From Polynucleobacter sp. JS-JIR-II-b4 (GTDB lineage: Bacteria > Pseudomonadota > Gammaproteobacteria > Burkholderiales > Burkholderiaceae): a DNA stretch of 64,000 bases. The stretch's first letter is position 1. Every line of letters starts with the position of its first letter. Below are positions 51,407-61,171 of the stretch, piece by piece. The translations under genes were made by a program, and so were the position numbers. Below the pieces are notes generated by a model. The model did not search any database. It worked only from the letters and a program-made list of their open reading frames with translations, and was not told where the DNA came from. Where the stretch lies: contig NZ_CP061306.1 of assembly GCF_018687815.1 (NCBI RefSeq), positions 992,001-1,056,000 on the forward strand, read 5' to 3'.

Positions 51407-52264
51407 ATGTGCCTTATTCTCTTCGCTTGGAATTCTCACCCAGAATATTCACTGGTGGTAGCAGCGAACCGTGATGAGTTTTATGAGCGCAATACCGATG
51501 GCGTTTCATGGTGGTCTGAACATCCCCATGTTTTAGCTGGCAGAGATCGTGCTGATGTATTGGGTAGTCCTGGAACCTGGCTGGGATTTACCAAGACAGG
51601 AAAATTTGCAGCCTTAACGAATGTTCGAGCGCCTAGCGAAAAAAATCCCGATTCTAGAACGCGTGGTGAACTATCTTTGATGTATCTCACTGGCAATGAG
51701 CGCCCCTCTGAATTTATCCAAGGCAATGCAAAACGCTTTCAGCAATACAACGGTTTTAATCTTTTGATGGCGGATTTAAGTGACCCAGCAAATGCCGAAA
51801 TGCATTGGGTTAGCAACCGCATGATGATGGGGCAAAGTATTCGTCCACGCAAAGTTTTTCCACAGCAGACGTTAGAGCCAGGAGTTTATGGTTTATCCAA
51901 TGCCATGCTTGATACCCCGTGGCCCAAAGTAAATCATCGTGTAGCCGCATTTGCTCAGGCTTTGGCAATGGATCAAGGACAACTTAAAAATGCAGATCCG
52001 TATTTAAAGCTATTAGCAGACACCCATCACGCCAGTGATAACGAACTTCCAAGCACGGGGGTTAGTCGCGAATGGGAGAAAGCACTCTCACCAGCGTTTA
52101 TTAAAACTCCTGCTTATGGAACGCGTTCAAGTACAGTTTTAAGGGTGAGGAAAGATGGTCAGTTTGAGATGGTGGAGCGTCGCTTTGATGCTTCAGGAAC
52201 TGTAGGCCATGACGTTGTTACAGGTGCCCTTAGCTCTGCATCAGATTCAAATTTATCCGTGTAG
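51407..52264 (+). CDS. NRDE (TANGO2-type) family protein
   Basis: The protein starts MCLILFAWNSHPEY and has the AANRDEFYER signature at about residues 21-30, then LAGRD, GTWLGFTKTGKFAALTN and GLSNAMLDTPW. These define the NRDE/TANGO2 family with an N-terminal cysteine next to the initiator, as in Ntn-hydrolase-like folds. The human homologue has been linked to heme and lipid handling; the bacterial role is not established. It probably shares a transcript with ygfZ. Confidence 0.88.
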   Translation: MCLILFAWNSHPEYSLVVAANRDEFYERNTDGVSWWSEHPHVLAGRDRADVLGSPGTWLGFTKTGKFAALTNVRAPSEKNPDSRTRGELSLMYLTGNERPSEFIQGNAKRFQQYNGFNLLMADLSDPANAEMHWVSNRMMMGQSIRPRKVFPQQTLEPGVYGLSNAMLDTPWPKVNHRVAAFAQALAMDQGQLKNADPYLKLLADTHHASDNELPSTGVSREWEKALSPAFIKTPAYGTRSSTVLRVRKDGQFEMVERRFDASGTVGHDVVTGALSSASDSNLSV

Positions 52265-52266
52265 CA

Positions 52267-52749
52267 TTATTCATAGCGACCATCATCGTTTATAACTCGA
52301 TCACCATCCGCATTGCGAGTTGCTAAGCGCTTCAGATACTTGAAGGTGCCGGTAGACATGCAGCAAATTTCACCTTGATCGTTATAAAGCTTGGCCTCGC
52401 AAAAAGCCATTGTTGCTGTTCTGCGAACTGTATCAGCCTTGACTCTCAGCACGCCGGTTGCAGCTTGCATGAAATTATTCTTCATCTCAATGGTCACCAC
52501 ACTGCGATCGCCGGGATCGCCGGAACGTGCCGCAACAGCCATAGCTACATCCATCAGCGTTAACAAAACACCTCCATGTGCGACTTCCCAGGTATTGTTA
52601 TGCTCGGGTTTGAGGGCTAGCAAAATCTCCCCTTTGCCCATTTCAGCACTTAAACAACGAACACCTAAAAGCTTTAAAAAAGGCACATTCAATTCCTCGC
52701 CTAAATTAGCTAACTGGGTCTGTGGATTCATTTGGACTTGTTTGTTCAT
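52267..52749 (-). CDS. PaaI-family hotdog-fold thioesterase
   Basis: The 160-residue protein has the hotdog 4HBT domain: a helix region ending NNTWEVAHGGVLLTLMDVAMA, where the HGG motif and aspartate form the catalytic site, and VTIEMKNNFMQAATG as the substrate strand. It would hydrolyse acyl-CoA thioesters in the cytoplasm; the acyl group is unknown. TAAAAT lies 6 nt before the ATG with no Shine-Dalgarno. It diverges from selO across 54 bp. Confidence 0.83.
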   Translation of the reverse strand: MNKQVQMNPQTQLANLGEELNVPFLKLLGVRCLSAEMGKGEILLALKPEHNNTWEVAHGGVLLTLMDVAMAVAARSGDPGDRSVVTIEMKNNFMQAATGVLRVKADTVRRTATMAFCEAKLYNDQGEICCMSTGTFKYLKRLATRNADGDRVINDDGRYE

Positions 52750-52755
52750 AGGTTA

Positions 52756-52797
52756 ATTTTAGAGCCATGCACGTGATTTAGTAAATCCACCTAGAAT
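52756..52797. promoter_or_regulatory. -10 elements of the divergent thioesterase and selO genes
   Basis: Minus strand TAAAAT (52761-52756) lies 6 nt before the thioesterase ATG. Plus strand TAGAAT (52792-52797) lies 6 nt before the selO ATG. Here the -10 elements do not overlap. -35 matches are weak on both sides. Confidence 0.45.
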
Positions 52798-52803
52798 ACC
52801 TCT

Positions 52804-54270
52804 ATGGCCTTTACTTTACGCGGCGATGATGCCTGCCAAGCAACCCTCCCCACCCCGATACCCAATCCCTACTGGGTCGCATTTTCACCCACATCCGCCA
52901 AATTGGTGGGTATCGACCTGGACGAAAATAATCTTCCCGTAGATAAAACATGGCTAGAGGTATTGTCTGGGAACGGTTTAAATACAAGCAATCATCAATT
53001 TCCAAATCCTATAGCAACAGCCTATAGCGGACATCAATTTGGGGTGTGGGCTGGTCAACTGGGTGATGGACGCGCAATATTGTTAGGCGATATTGCTGGA
53101 CAAGAATTACAGCTCAAAGGAGCTGGGATAACGCGATTCTCCCGCATGGGTGATGGTCGTGCTGTATTGCGCTCATCTATTAGGGAATTCTTATGCAGCG
53201 AGTCAATGCATACTTTGGGAATTCCAACTACAAGAGCGCTATCAATTGTTGGCTCAGACATGCCTGTCAGAAGGGAAACTTTAGAGACTGCAGCAGTTTG
53301 TGCTCGCTTGGCGCCAAGCTTTATTCGGGTTGGACACTTTGAGCATTACGCTTCACTACAAAATCATGCAAGGTTAAAAGAGCTCGCAGATTACCTCATA
53401 GAAATACATTACCCAGAATCCCTGCAGGCTAACGAGCCCTATTTAGATTTATTCAAAAGAATTAGTGCGCGCAATGCCAAATTAGTCGCTCAATGGCAGG
53501 CTGTGGGCTTTTGTCATGGAGTTCTCAATAGTGACAATATCAGCGTACTTGGATTGACGATTGACTATGGCCCTTTTGGATTTTTAGACCAGTTTCAGAT
53601 CGATCATATTTGCAACCATAGCGATCAAGGTGGTCGTTATGCCTACCATCGTCAACCACAAATCATGCATTGGAATATGGCATGCTTGGCCAGCGCTATG
53701 ATTCCACTGCTCGAGCTCCGCCATAGCGAAAAAGAAGCGCAAGAGCAATTACGTGCTGCCCTTGAGGAGTTTCCGGTTATTTATGCGAATAAGTGGCAAT
53801 CGTTGTTTCGTAACAAATTAGGATTTAGTACGGCGCAAGATGGGGACGTCGCTCTGATTGAGCGCTTATTACAGGCAATGCATGATTCAAAAGTGGATTT
53901 CACGAACTTCTTTCGCAACCTTGGAAAGCTCAACTCAGATCTGTCTATTTCGCAGATTTCCTTAAGAGATGATTTTATTGACCGTGATGCAATTGATCTT
54001 TGGTTTGTTGATTATTTAGCTCGCTTACAGAATGAATCCAGCATTAATTCAGAGCGACACCTAGCAATGAATCGGGTAAACCCAAAATACATCCTGCGAA
54101 ATCACCTCGCCCAGTTTGCCATTGAGCAGGCGCAGAAAAAAGACTTTTCTGAGGTATCAAAGCTTCTTAAGATTTTAAGTAGCCCCTTTGATGAGCAACC
54201 AGATTTTGCTTCTTACTCACTAGCTCCACCGCCTGATATGGACATGGTCGAAGTAAGCTGCTCCTCATAG
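52804..54270 (+). CDS. selO: Protein adenylyltransferase SelO
   Basis: SelO is a pseudokinase that transfers AMP from ATP to protein hydroxyl groups and is linked to redox stress. Family signatures are YSGHQFGVWAGQLGDGRA, the ELQLKGAG lysine region, LRSSIREFLCSE and the NSDNISVLGLTIDYGPFGFLD active-site block. The 488 residues end in the C-S-S tripeptide, where the cysteine corresponds to the selenocysteine position of animal SelO. The ATG is 6 nt after TAGAAT. msrB follows after 35 bp, matching an oxidative-repair context. Confidence 0.95.
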   Translation: MAFTLRGDDACQATLPTPIPNPYWVAFSPTSAKLVGIDLDENNLPVDKTWLEVLSGNGLNTSNHQFPNPIATAYSGHQFGVWAGQLGDGRAILLGDIAGQELQLKGAGITRFSRMGDGRAVLRSSIREFLCSESMHTLGIPTTRALSIVGSDMPVRRETLETAAVCARLAPSFIRVGHFEHYASLQNHARLKELADYLIEIHYPESLQANEPYLDLFKRISARNAKLVAQWQAVGFCHGVLNSDNISVLGLTIDYGPFGFLDQFQIDHICNHSDQGGRYAYHRQPQIMHWNMACLASAMIPLLELRHSEKEAQEQLRAALEEFPVIYANKWQSLFRNKLGFSTAQDGDVALIERLLQAMHDSKVDFTNFFRNLGKLNSDLSISQISLRDDFIDRDAIDLWFVDYLARLQNESSINSERHLAMNRVNPKYILRNHLAQFAIEQAQKKDFSEVSKLLKILSSPFDEQPDFASYSLAPPPDMDMVEVSCSS

Positions 54271-54305
54271 GCGTTTTATAAGAAAATCATATTATTGGAG
54301 TCAAC

Positions 54306-54719
54306 ATGAAAAAAACAGATCAAGAATATAAGCAGTCATTAAGTGATATAGAGTATCGAGTCACTCGAGAAGCAGCAACCGAGCGACCTTTTACCGGCAA
54401 GTACTGGGATCATTGGGACAAGGGTCGCTATCAGTGTGTTTGCTGCAGTACGCCACTCTTTCTATCAGAGACCAAGTTCGATGCTGGTTGCGGGTGGCCA
54501 AGCTATAACGCCCCAGAAGTTGCATCCTCTATTAAGGAAATTCGAGATACTACTCATGGCATGATTCGCACCGAAGTCCGTTGCGCAAATTGTGATGCCC
54601 ATTTAGGTCATGTATTTGAGGATGGCCCAATGCCAACCGGTTTACGGTACTGCATCAACTCTGCATCCTTGAGTTTTGAGCCAAGTACCAACGCCATACC
54701 CGCAAAAAATGAAGAATAA
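54306..54719 (+). CDS. msrB: Peptide-methionine (R)-S-oxide reductase MsrB
   Basis: MsrB reduces methionine-R-sulfoxide in proteins. The two zinc CxxC motifs are CVCC and CANC. CGWPSYN is the substrate segment, and the catalytic cysteine lies in [11 protein letters not shown]. No signal peptide is present, so it acts in the cytoplasm. GGAG lies 7 nt before the ATG. It follows selO, which is itself redox-linked. Confidence 0.95.
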   Translation: MKKTDQEYKQSLSDIEYRVTREAATERPFTGKYWDHWDKGRYQCVCCSTPLFLSETKFDAGCGWPSYNAPEVASSIKEIRDTTHGMIRTEVRCANCDAHLGHVFEDGPMPTGLRYCINSASLSFEPSTNAIPAKNEE

Positions 54720-54730
54720 ATAAATAGCTG

Positions 54731-54736
54731 GATAAT
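54731..54736 (+). promoter_or_regulatory. -10 hexamer directly before yciB
   Basis: GATAAT ends 6 nt before the yciB ATG (54743), in the short msrB-yciB gap, with no Shine-Dalgarno. A leaderless internal transcript is possible. Confidence 0.4.
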
Positions 54737-54742
54737 CACTTT

Positions 54743-55291
54743 ATGAAATTTTTATTCGACCTTTTCCCCATTATTCTCTTCTTTGTCGCCTTTAAGCTGG
54801 GCGACATATACACAGCAACCATCGTAGCCATGGTGGCCACTATCGGACAGATTCTTTGGGTCTATTACCGCCATCGCAAGATCGATGCCATGCAATGGAT
54901 AAGTCTTGTCATGATTGTTGTGTTTGGTAGCCTCACAATCTTCTTGCATGACAAAACATTTATTCAGTTAAAACCAACAGCTCTTTACTGGCTCTTTTCA
55001 GGCGCCCTATTCATCAGCGCTCAGTTTTTTCAAAAGAATTGGATACAAGTATTAATGGGAAAGCAGGTAACGCTTAAAGCAAAATCTGCGCATTCAGTTT
55101 GGCATAGCCTCAATATAGCTTGGGCTATATTCTTTTTTATCATGGGTGCACTTAATCTTTATATTGCTTTTGAGTACTCAGAAGAAACATGGGTTAACTT
55201 TAAGTTGTTTGGAAGTACTGGTCTCTTATTGGTTTTTGTCATTCTTCAAGGGGTTTGGCTCTCTAAGCATATGGAGCATCCAAGCGAATGA
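54743..55291 (+). CDS. yciB: Septation/envelope membrane protein YciB (IspZ)
   Basis: The 182-residue protein has about five membrane segments and begins MKFLFDLFPIILFFVAFK, the typical start of YciB/IspZ. It belongs to the intracellular septation protein A family, which affects cell-envelope synthesis and, in E. coli, interacts with division proteins. It ends by overlapping the bolA start (ATGA). The yciB-bolA pair is conserved in betaproteobacteria. Confidence 0.92.
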   Translation: MKFLFDLFPIILFFVAFKLGDIYTATIVAMVATIGQILWVYYRHRKIDAMQWISLVMIVVFGSLTIFLHDKTFIQLKPTALYWLFSGALFISAQFFQKNWIQVLMGKQVTLKAKSAHSVWHSLNIAWAIFFFIMGALNLYIAFEYSEETWVNFKLFGSTGLLLVFVILQGVWLSKHMEHPSE

Positions 55292-55572
55292 GCATCAATC
55301 AACAACGCATTGCCGCTTTCGATGAAGATCTTCGCAAAGCTTTTCAGGTACAAGCCTTAAAGATTGAAGATGAAAGTCATCTTCATGCTGGCCATGCAGG
55401 CGCGGCTAGTGGCGGCGGCCACTTTCGACTTGAAATCATCGCCCCAGAGTTTAAGGGTTTGAACCTAGTGGCACGTCATAGAGCTGTTTATGCTGCCTTG
55501 AATCGCCATATTCCCAAGGAAATTCATGCTTTAACCATTGCCGCCCTAGCCCCAGACGAAGTTGCTGTCTAG
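55288..55572 (+). CDS. BolA family protein
   Basis: The 94-residue protein has the BolA-like fold with the motif SHLHAGHAGA, GHFRLEII and the RHRAVYAAL helix. BolA proteins bind glutaredoxin-Fe-S clusters and influence morphology. The histidine in the SHLHAGH loop is the usual cluster ligand region. Its ATG overlaps the yciB stop. It may be the canonical BolA or the IbaG type; the presence of GHAGA points to BolA-like members. Confidence 0.9.
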   Translation: MSINQQRIAAFDEDLRKAFQVQALKIEDESHLHAGHAGAASGGGHFRLEIIAPEFKGLNLVARHRAVYAALNRHIPKEIHALTIAALAPDEVAV

Positions 55573-55619
55573 GGCTACTTTAGAATGGCGCTATTCCCTT
55601 TAATTTAATTATCAAAACC

Positions 55620-56414
55620 ATGATCAATAAACGTCAAATACTCTCAATAAGCCTTCTTGGAGCCGCTCTTTTATCTGCAAATGCAATCGCACAAAATGCC
55701 GTCATCGTGAATGGCAAAGCGATTCCTAAAGCCCAATTAGATAAGCTAGTTCAACGTTCAGGACAGCCCGATAACCCGCAGGTACGCGATCAAGCTCGTG
55801 AGATGTTGGTAACCCGTGAATTGGTATTGCAGGAGGCTGACAAGCGCGGCGTCATTCAGAATGAAATGGTGCGCGAGCAATTAGAGCAAGCACGCATGGG
55901 GGTTTTAGTTGGCGCTGTATTTGAGGATTATGTTGAAAAAGAAGGTGTTGCAGAAGCGGATCTGAAAGCCGCTTATGAATCTGCAAAGGCGCAATACAGT
56001 GGTAAGGAATATCACGTAGAACATATCCTGGTAGAAAAAGAAGCGGATGCCAAGGCAATTACTGCGCAGCTTAAGGCAGGCGCTAATTTCGAAGAAATCG
56101 CTAAGGCAAAGTCGCTCGACCCTGGCTCTGCTAAAAATGGCGGCGATCTAGGTTGGGTTAGCGATAAAGCATTAGTACCAGAGTTTTCTAAGGCAATGGT
56201 CCAACTCAAAAATGGGCAAATTACTGACAAGCCTGTGAAGTCACAGTTTGGTTGGCACATCATTAAAGTGATTGACTCTCGCGATATTCAAGCCCCAAGC
56301 TTTGAAGAAATGAAGGCTCAGTTGAAGCAGATGATCATCTCTGATAAGAATTGGCAAAAGGCAAAGTTCTCAGAAATGATGCAAAAACTTCGCGCTAAAG
56401 CAAAGATTCAATAA
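55620..56414 (+). CDS. Periplasmic parvulin-type peptidyl-prolyl isomerase
   Basis: A signal peptide (1-24, cleavage after ANAIA) precedes a short SurA-N-like helical region. The parvulin domain (about 130-225) has the canonical motifs YHVEHILVEKEA, DPGSAKNGGDLGWV and KSQFGWHIIKVID. A single parvulin domain and 264 residues resemble PrsA-like or PpiC-type foldases of betaproteobacteria. It is the only complete parvulin in the window, in contrast to the PpiD-like protein at 21394. Confidence 0.9.
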   Translation: MINKRQILSISLLGAALLSANAIAQNAVIVNGKAIPKAQLDKLVQRSGQPDNPQVRDQAREMLVTRELVLQEADKRGVIQNEMVREQLEQARMGVLVGAVFEDYVEKEGVAEADLKAAYESAKAQYSGKEYHVEHILVEKEADAKAITAQLKAGANFEEIAKAKSLDPGSAKNGGDLGWVSDKALVPEFSKAMVQLKNGQITDKPVKSQFGWHIIKVIDSRDIQAPSFEEMKAQLKQMIISDKNWQKAKFSEMMQKLRAKAKIQ

Positions 56415-56428
56415 AAAGCTAAGTAGTT

Positions 56429-57586
56429 CTATTTGGCGGGATAACGTCGCGGTCTGAGTTTTTGGATCGCCATACCCGCCAGTCCGCATGCAAACGCGGA
56501 CATTACAAATACATCTCTTGGTTGAGATGCTTCCCATATCCAGCCAGCACATAACCCTCCGAGCGTTCCGCCAAGACCGTATGAGATGGTGGCCATCAAA
56601 GCTTGACCTCTAGCCTGTACCGGGCCTGTGAACCAGCGTTGCAAAAGTTTTGTAGCGGCACTATGGTGTGCAGCAAATGTGCCAGCATGCATTAATTGCG
56701 CCACTATCAAAACAGAAGTGATTGGTAGGAAAGCTATTAAGGCAAATCTGACAACGCCAATTCCAAAGGCAGCCTGCAATATCACCTCGGCATCTAGCCT
56801 GCTCAATACCTTACTTTGAAAGTAAAAGAAAATGACTTCGGCAAAAACTCCTAGAGCCCAAAACAGGCCAATCTGAAATTTGTTGTAGCCAAGGTTAGAG
56901 AGATAAAGAGAGTAAAAAACATATAAAGCAGCGTGGGCAAAGATCATAAAAAATCCAGACACTAAAAACCACCGAACATCTGGATTAAAAAGCACAACCA
57001 ATAACTCCCCTTTAACCATTTTGCGACGCTCCATCTTGGGCTCGTGCAAACAAAAGGTAATAAGAGCTAAGGCTAGTAAAACAACGGTGCCCACAATGGG
57101 ATAAAGCCCAATGCTCTTGCGCTGGAATAGCTCTCCTGCGGCAAGAACCATGGCAATAAAGCCGATAGACCCCCACAGACGCAAGCGTCCGTAACGCTTA
57201 TCGAAGGAATTATCTTTATATAAGGCATGAATAGTGGCTGACTCACCAAGCGGCATCAAACTACTCAAAATGGTGTGCAACACAAACATCCAAATAAAAA
57301 ACCCGATGTAGCTGTGCAAGAAATAAATGCATAAGAAAACAACCGCCGCAAGACATGCGCAGAATCGAATAATGCTAATCCGATTAGAAAGGTAGTCCGA
57401 TAACCAACCCCAAGAAAATGGACCAACAATGCGGGTGATCTGTAACATAGACATCAATGCAGCAATTTCTATAACGCTAAAGCCCCGTTCTAAAAAGAAC
57501 AAGCTGGCATATGGAGAAACCAACCCAACATAAGCGAAATATAAAAAGAAAAAGGACCCGAAGGCCCAGCGTAGCGAAGGCGTCAT
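56429..57586 (-). CDS. MFS transporter, HcaT/PPP-like
   Basis: The 385-residue protein has about 12 membrane segments and starts LRWAFGSFFFLYFAYVGLVSPYASLFF, the pattern of the MFS_1_like group that includes E. coli HcaT and the nucleoside transporter family NupG. A second half with PLGESATIHALY and GLGGTLGGLCAGW is intact. The substrate is unknown. It begins 12 bp after aroC, so the two are probably cotranscribed. Confidence 0.85.
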   Translation of the reverse strand: MTPSLRWAFGSFFFLYFAYVGLVSPYASLFFLERGFSVIEIAALMSMLQITRIVGPFSWGWLSDYLSNRISIIRFCACLAAVVFLCIYFLHSYIGFFIWMFVLHTILSSLMPLGESATIHALYKDNSFDKRYGRLRLWGSIGFIAMVLAAGELFQRKSIGLYPIVGTVVLLALALITFCLHEPKMERRKMVKGELLVVLFNPDVRWFLVSGFFMIFAHAALYVFYSLYLSNLGYNKFQIGLFWALGVFAEVIFFYFQSKVLSRLDAEVILQAAFGIGVVRFALIAFLPITSVLIVAQLMHAGTFAAHHSAATKLLQRWFTGPVQARGQALMATISYGLGGTLGGLCAGWIWEASQPRDVFVMSAFACGLAGMAIQKLRPRRYPAK

Positions 57587-57598
57587 CGATTAAGCCAA

Positions 57599-58711
57599 TT
57601 AATCGCGCAATGAGCCTGGTTGAGAGGCTGGAATAGATGCGGCATCTGGAACATCAGCACATTGAGCGCGATGGCGTAGAGCATGATCCATTAAAACAAG
57701 CGCCAACATTGCTTCAGCAATCGGTGTTGCACGAATACCAACGCAAGGGTCATGCCTGCCTTTGGTTTGAACTGTAATCGGCTTTCCATCTAAATCAATG
57801 GATTGCTTTGGGCTCATGATGCTAGAAGTTGGCTTGATCGCAATGGAAATACGCAGATCTTGACCGCTGCTAATGCCACCCAGGGTGCCCCCAGAATTAT
57901 TCGTTGCAAAGCCATCGGGATGAAGCTCATCTCCATGCTCGCTACCACGTTGAGACACTGACTTAAAGCCAGCGCCAATCTCAACACCCTTCACTGCATT
58001 GATACCCATCATGGCATGCGCAATATCGGCATCCAATTTATCAAACAAAGGCTCACCCAGACCTGCAGGAACATTACGAGCTCGTACCTCGATACGTGCC
58101 CCACAAGAGTCCCCTGCTTTACGCAAGTCATCCATATAGACTTCAAGCTGAGGGATGATTTCTGCATTTGCGGCAAAAAATGGATTCTGATCAATCTGAG
58201 CAATATCTTTAAATGGAATTTCAAGTTCGCCCAATTGACTCATGTAGCCATAAAACTCAGTGCCATATTTTTCATGAAGCCATTTTTTTGCAATCGCTGC
58301 CGCAGCAACAACGGGCGCTGTTAAGCGAGCCGATGAGCGACCTCCACCACGGGGATCACGAATGCCATATTTATTTTGATACGCATAATCTGCGTGACCA
58401 GGCCTAAAGGTCTGCAAGATGTCGCCATAGTCTTGACTGCGTTGGTCTGTATTACGAATTAATAGCGCAATAGGCGTACCTGTTGTCTTACCCTCAAACA
58501 CGCCAGAAAGGATCTCAACTTTGTCCTCTTCTTTGCGCTGCGTAACGTGACGGGATGTGCCTGGTTTGCGACGATCTAAGTCCAGCTGAATGTCGGCTTC
58601 AGAAAGATTCATGCCTGGTGGGCAACCATCAACCACCGCCCCGATTGCGGGACCGTGGGATTCACCAAAAGTGGTAACAGTAAAAAGGAGGCCTAAAGTA
58701 TTTCCTGACAT
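57599..58711 (-). CDS. aroC: Chorismate synthase
   Basis: AroC converts EPSP to chorismate with reduced FMN, the last common step of aromatic amino acid synthesis. The start [20 protein letters not shown], then [36 protein letters not shown] and the C-terminal [12 protein letters not shown] motifs are diagnostic. Length 370 is normal. CATAAT with a TG extension lies 6 nt before the ATG, predicting a leaderless mRNA from an extended -10 promoter. Confidence 0.97.
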   Translation of the reverse strand: MSGNTLGLLFTVTTFGESHGPAIGAVVDGCPPGMNLSEADIQLDLDRRKPGTSRHVTQRKEEDKVEILSGVFEGKTTGTPIALLIRNTDQRSQDYGDILQTFRPGHADYAYQNKYGIRDPRGGGRSSARLTAPVVAAAAIAKKWLHEKYGTEFYGYMSQLGELEIPFKDIAQIDQNPFFAANAEIIPQLEVYMDDLRKAGDSCGARIEVRARNVPAGLGEPLFDKLDADIAHAMMGINAVKGVEIGAGFKSVSQRGSEHGDELHPDGFATNNSGGTLGGISSGQDLRISIAIKPTSSIMSPKQSIDLDGKPITVQTKGRHDPCVGIRATPIAEAMLALVLMDHALRHRAQCADVPDAASIPASQPGSLRD

Positions 58712-58717
58712 ATCGAC

Positions 58718-58726
58718 ATTATGTCA
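58718..58726 (-). promoter_or_regulatory. Extended -10 promoter of aroC
   Basis: On the minus strand TG-A-CATAAT (58726-58718) precedes the aroC ATG by 6 nt. A TGn extension explains why there is no -35. Confidence 0.5.
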
Positions 58727-58754
58727 TTTGTCGGAAAATGATGGCTAGAACGAC

Positions 58755-59210
58755 TTAGGACGCTGCTTTTTCAGTATCTTCCGGCCAATCACGAATATAG
58801 GCCTTGAGCATCGTATTTTCAAAGTCCTGGGCCTCCACTACCGATTTCGCTACGTCGTAGAAAGAAATAACGCCCATCAACATCTTTTGATCGACTACTG
58901 GCAAATAGCGTGCATGGTCTACCAGCATCATGCGCCGAACCTCATCAATCTCGGTTTCCATATTGCAGGTCAAAGGTATTTTATTCATTACGGAGTTCAC
59001 TTGAAGACCTTCAAGCTTGCCGTGATGCTTAGCTAAAGCGGCAATGACTTCACGGAAGGTCAGAATGCCAACCAGCTTGTCATACTCCATGACCACTAAT
59101 GAACCAATGTCGTGCTCACTCATTACTAGCACTGCAGTTTGCAGAGCTGTATCAGGGGCTACTGTAAAAAGGGTGCTGCCCTTGACGCGTAATATGTCAC
59201 GTACTTTCAT
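58755..59210 (-). CDS. CBS-domain pair protein
   Basis: The 151-residue protein consists of two CBS motifs (about residues 5-60 and 72-130), visible as MKVRDILRVKGSTLFTV, SEHDIGSLVVMEYDKLVGILTFREV and YLPVVDQKMLMGVISFYDV. Such proteins bind adenine nucleotides and sense energy state; the partner is unknown. I start at ATG 59210 because GGAGA lies 6 nt upstream; an ATG 15 codons earlier lacks a site. A 43-bp gap separates it from aroC. Confidence 0.88.
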   Translation of the reverse strand: MKVRDILRVKGSTLFTVAPDTALQTAVLVMSEHDIGSLVVMEYDKLVGILTFREVIAALAKHHGKLEGLQVNSVMNKIPLTCNMETEIDEVRRMMLVDHARYLPVVDQKMLMGVISFYDVAKSVVEAQDFENTMLKAYIRDWPEDTEKAAS

Positions 59211-59288
59211 TTGGTCTCCGAAAACAATGTATTTATAGATCCAATATAGACTCAAGGTCTCCGCGAATCAAGAGCTTAGGCGCAACTT

Positions 59289-60137
59289 TTAGTAACGAAT
59301 AACCCTAATGACGCCGCTTCGAATATCCGGCAAATTAGCAACCAATACCGCTCCGGTTAAGGTAATCCACCAGGTCATATAGATCCACGTTAAACCCAGA
59401 GGCAAGATCGCAAAAGCGCCATATACCGTCTTATAGAAGGCTGTGTTGCCCAAGAAAATGGCAAAACCAAACTTCATTAGCTCAAAGGCAAGTGCCGCTA
59501 CGAAAGCTCCTGCAAAGGCGTCTCGCCACAAAATTTTAGCGTAAGGAAGAATTTTGTAGACCACTGCATAGACCAGGATGGCCAAAAAGATTGGGGCAAT
59601 CGCAGCCACTAATTGAAAGCCAAAAGATACCGCGCTGATCCAGCCTTCTGAGGCACTAAATAAAACGCCACTTAAGTAAATGCCAACGCCAAGCATGATT
59701 GGACCTAGGATAGTTGCTGCACTATAGATCACAATTTTTTTATACAAAGGGCGTCTTGCAGTGACCTTGAATATTTGGTTAAAGGCACCCTCTATCACCG
59801 CCAAAGTCATGATTGTCGTGATGATCAGTCCGGCCAAGCCCACATAGGTTAAGCCTTTTGCTTGGGATGAGAATTGTTCTAAGTAAATGAATACCTGTTG
59901 GTTAATGCCGCCCGGCATATAAGTGTCCAAAAGCCAGGATCTAAAGGTATTCTTAACTTGGATGACGCTTGGGAGGTGACCAATCAACATGGTGGCGATT
60001 GTCACCATCGGCACCATCGATAGGGTTGTTGTAAATGCCAGGCTAGCTGCAATTTGCTTCAAATTTTGACCGCGATTTCGCTCCCAGATCTCTTTAGCCA
60101 GAGAGAGCCATAATTGGGGGTTACGAATAAGGCGCAT
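59289..60137 (-). CDS. YihY/BrkB family inner-membrane protein
   Basis: The protein has about six membrane segments. It shows the family signatures RNRGQNLKQIAASLAFTTTLSMVPM at the N-terminus and FGAILPLGLTWIYMTWWITLTGAVLVA-like text at the C-terminus (residues about 240-280). YihY/BrkB proteins are conserved membrane proteins, once misannotated as RNase BN. I use ATG 60137 because TATGAT lies 6 nt upstream; the longer version beginning with TTG at 60158 would add seven residues. Confidence 0.88.
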   Translation of the reverse strand: MRLIRNPQLWLSLAKEIWERNRGQNLKQIAASLAFTTTLSMVPMVTIATMLIGHLPSVIQVKNTFRSWLLDTYMPGGINQQVFIYLEQFSSQAKGLTYVGLAGLIITTIMTLAVIEGAFNQIFKVTARRPLYKKIVIYSAATILGPIMLGVGIYLSGVLFSASEGWISAVSFGFQLVAAIAPIFLAILVYAVVYKILPYAKILWRDAFAGAFVAALAFELMKFGFAIFLGNTAFYKTVYGAFAILPLGLTWIYMTWWITLTGAVLVANLPDIRSGVIRVIRY

Positions 60138-60142
60138 CGCCG

Positions 60143-60149
60143 TATCATA
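60143..60149. promoter_or_regulatory. Overlapping -10 elements of yihY and wrbA
   Basis: The heptamer TATCATA reads as TATCAT on the plus strand (60143-60148, 11 nt before the wrbA ATG) and as TATGAT on the minus strand (60149-60144, 6 nt before yihY ATG 60137). If wrbA starts near 60155, its AAGAGA motif would lie outside the transcript. Confidence 0.45.
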
Positions 60150-60150
60150 A

Positions 60151-60768
<618 letters not shown>

Positions 60769-60785
60769 TCCATTCAGCCGTCATC

Positions 60786-61169
60786 ATGATAAAAAAGATT
60801 CTCGACAAAAATCCATACCAACTTATAGCAACAGCTGCTTTTATTGATTTATTTATCTTGTGTGCCTGTTGGGAGTGGTTCGTCTCCCCTCTCCGACCTG
60901 GTGGATCCTGGTTAATCCTGAAAGGCGTACCTTTGCTATTCGCTATTCCTGGGATATGGAAAGGTAAGGTTTACACAATGCAGTGGGCCTCAATGTTGAT
61001 ACTGCTATATACAACTGAAGGCTTGGTTCGCATTCTCGAAACAGGGACCAACTTTTGGCTTGCTTTGCTAGAAATTATTCTCTCAACTATCGGCTTTGTT
61101 TGTTTACTCATGTATTTAAAGCCCATCAAAAAAGAAGCTAAGGCTCTCAAGAAGGCAGCTGCGGAGTAA
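60786..61169 (+). CDS. DUF2069 inner-membrane protein
   Basis: The 127 residues contain about four membrane segments. The sequence NPYQLIATAAFIDLFILCACWEWFVSPLRPGGSWLILKG-like start, YTMQWASMLILLYTTEG and the late ETGTNFWLALLEI segment match DUF2069, a small proteobacterial membrane family often next to wrbA. Function is unknown. A lysine/alanine-rich tail ends the protein. Confidence 0.85.
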   Translation: MIKKILDKNPYQLIATAAFIDLFILCACWEWFVSPLRPGGSWLILKGVPLLFAIPGIWKGKVYTMQWASMLILLYTTEGLVRILETGTNFWLALLEIILSTIGFVCLLMYLKPIKKEAKALKKAAAE

Positions 61170-61171
61170 GA

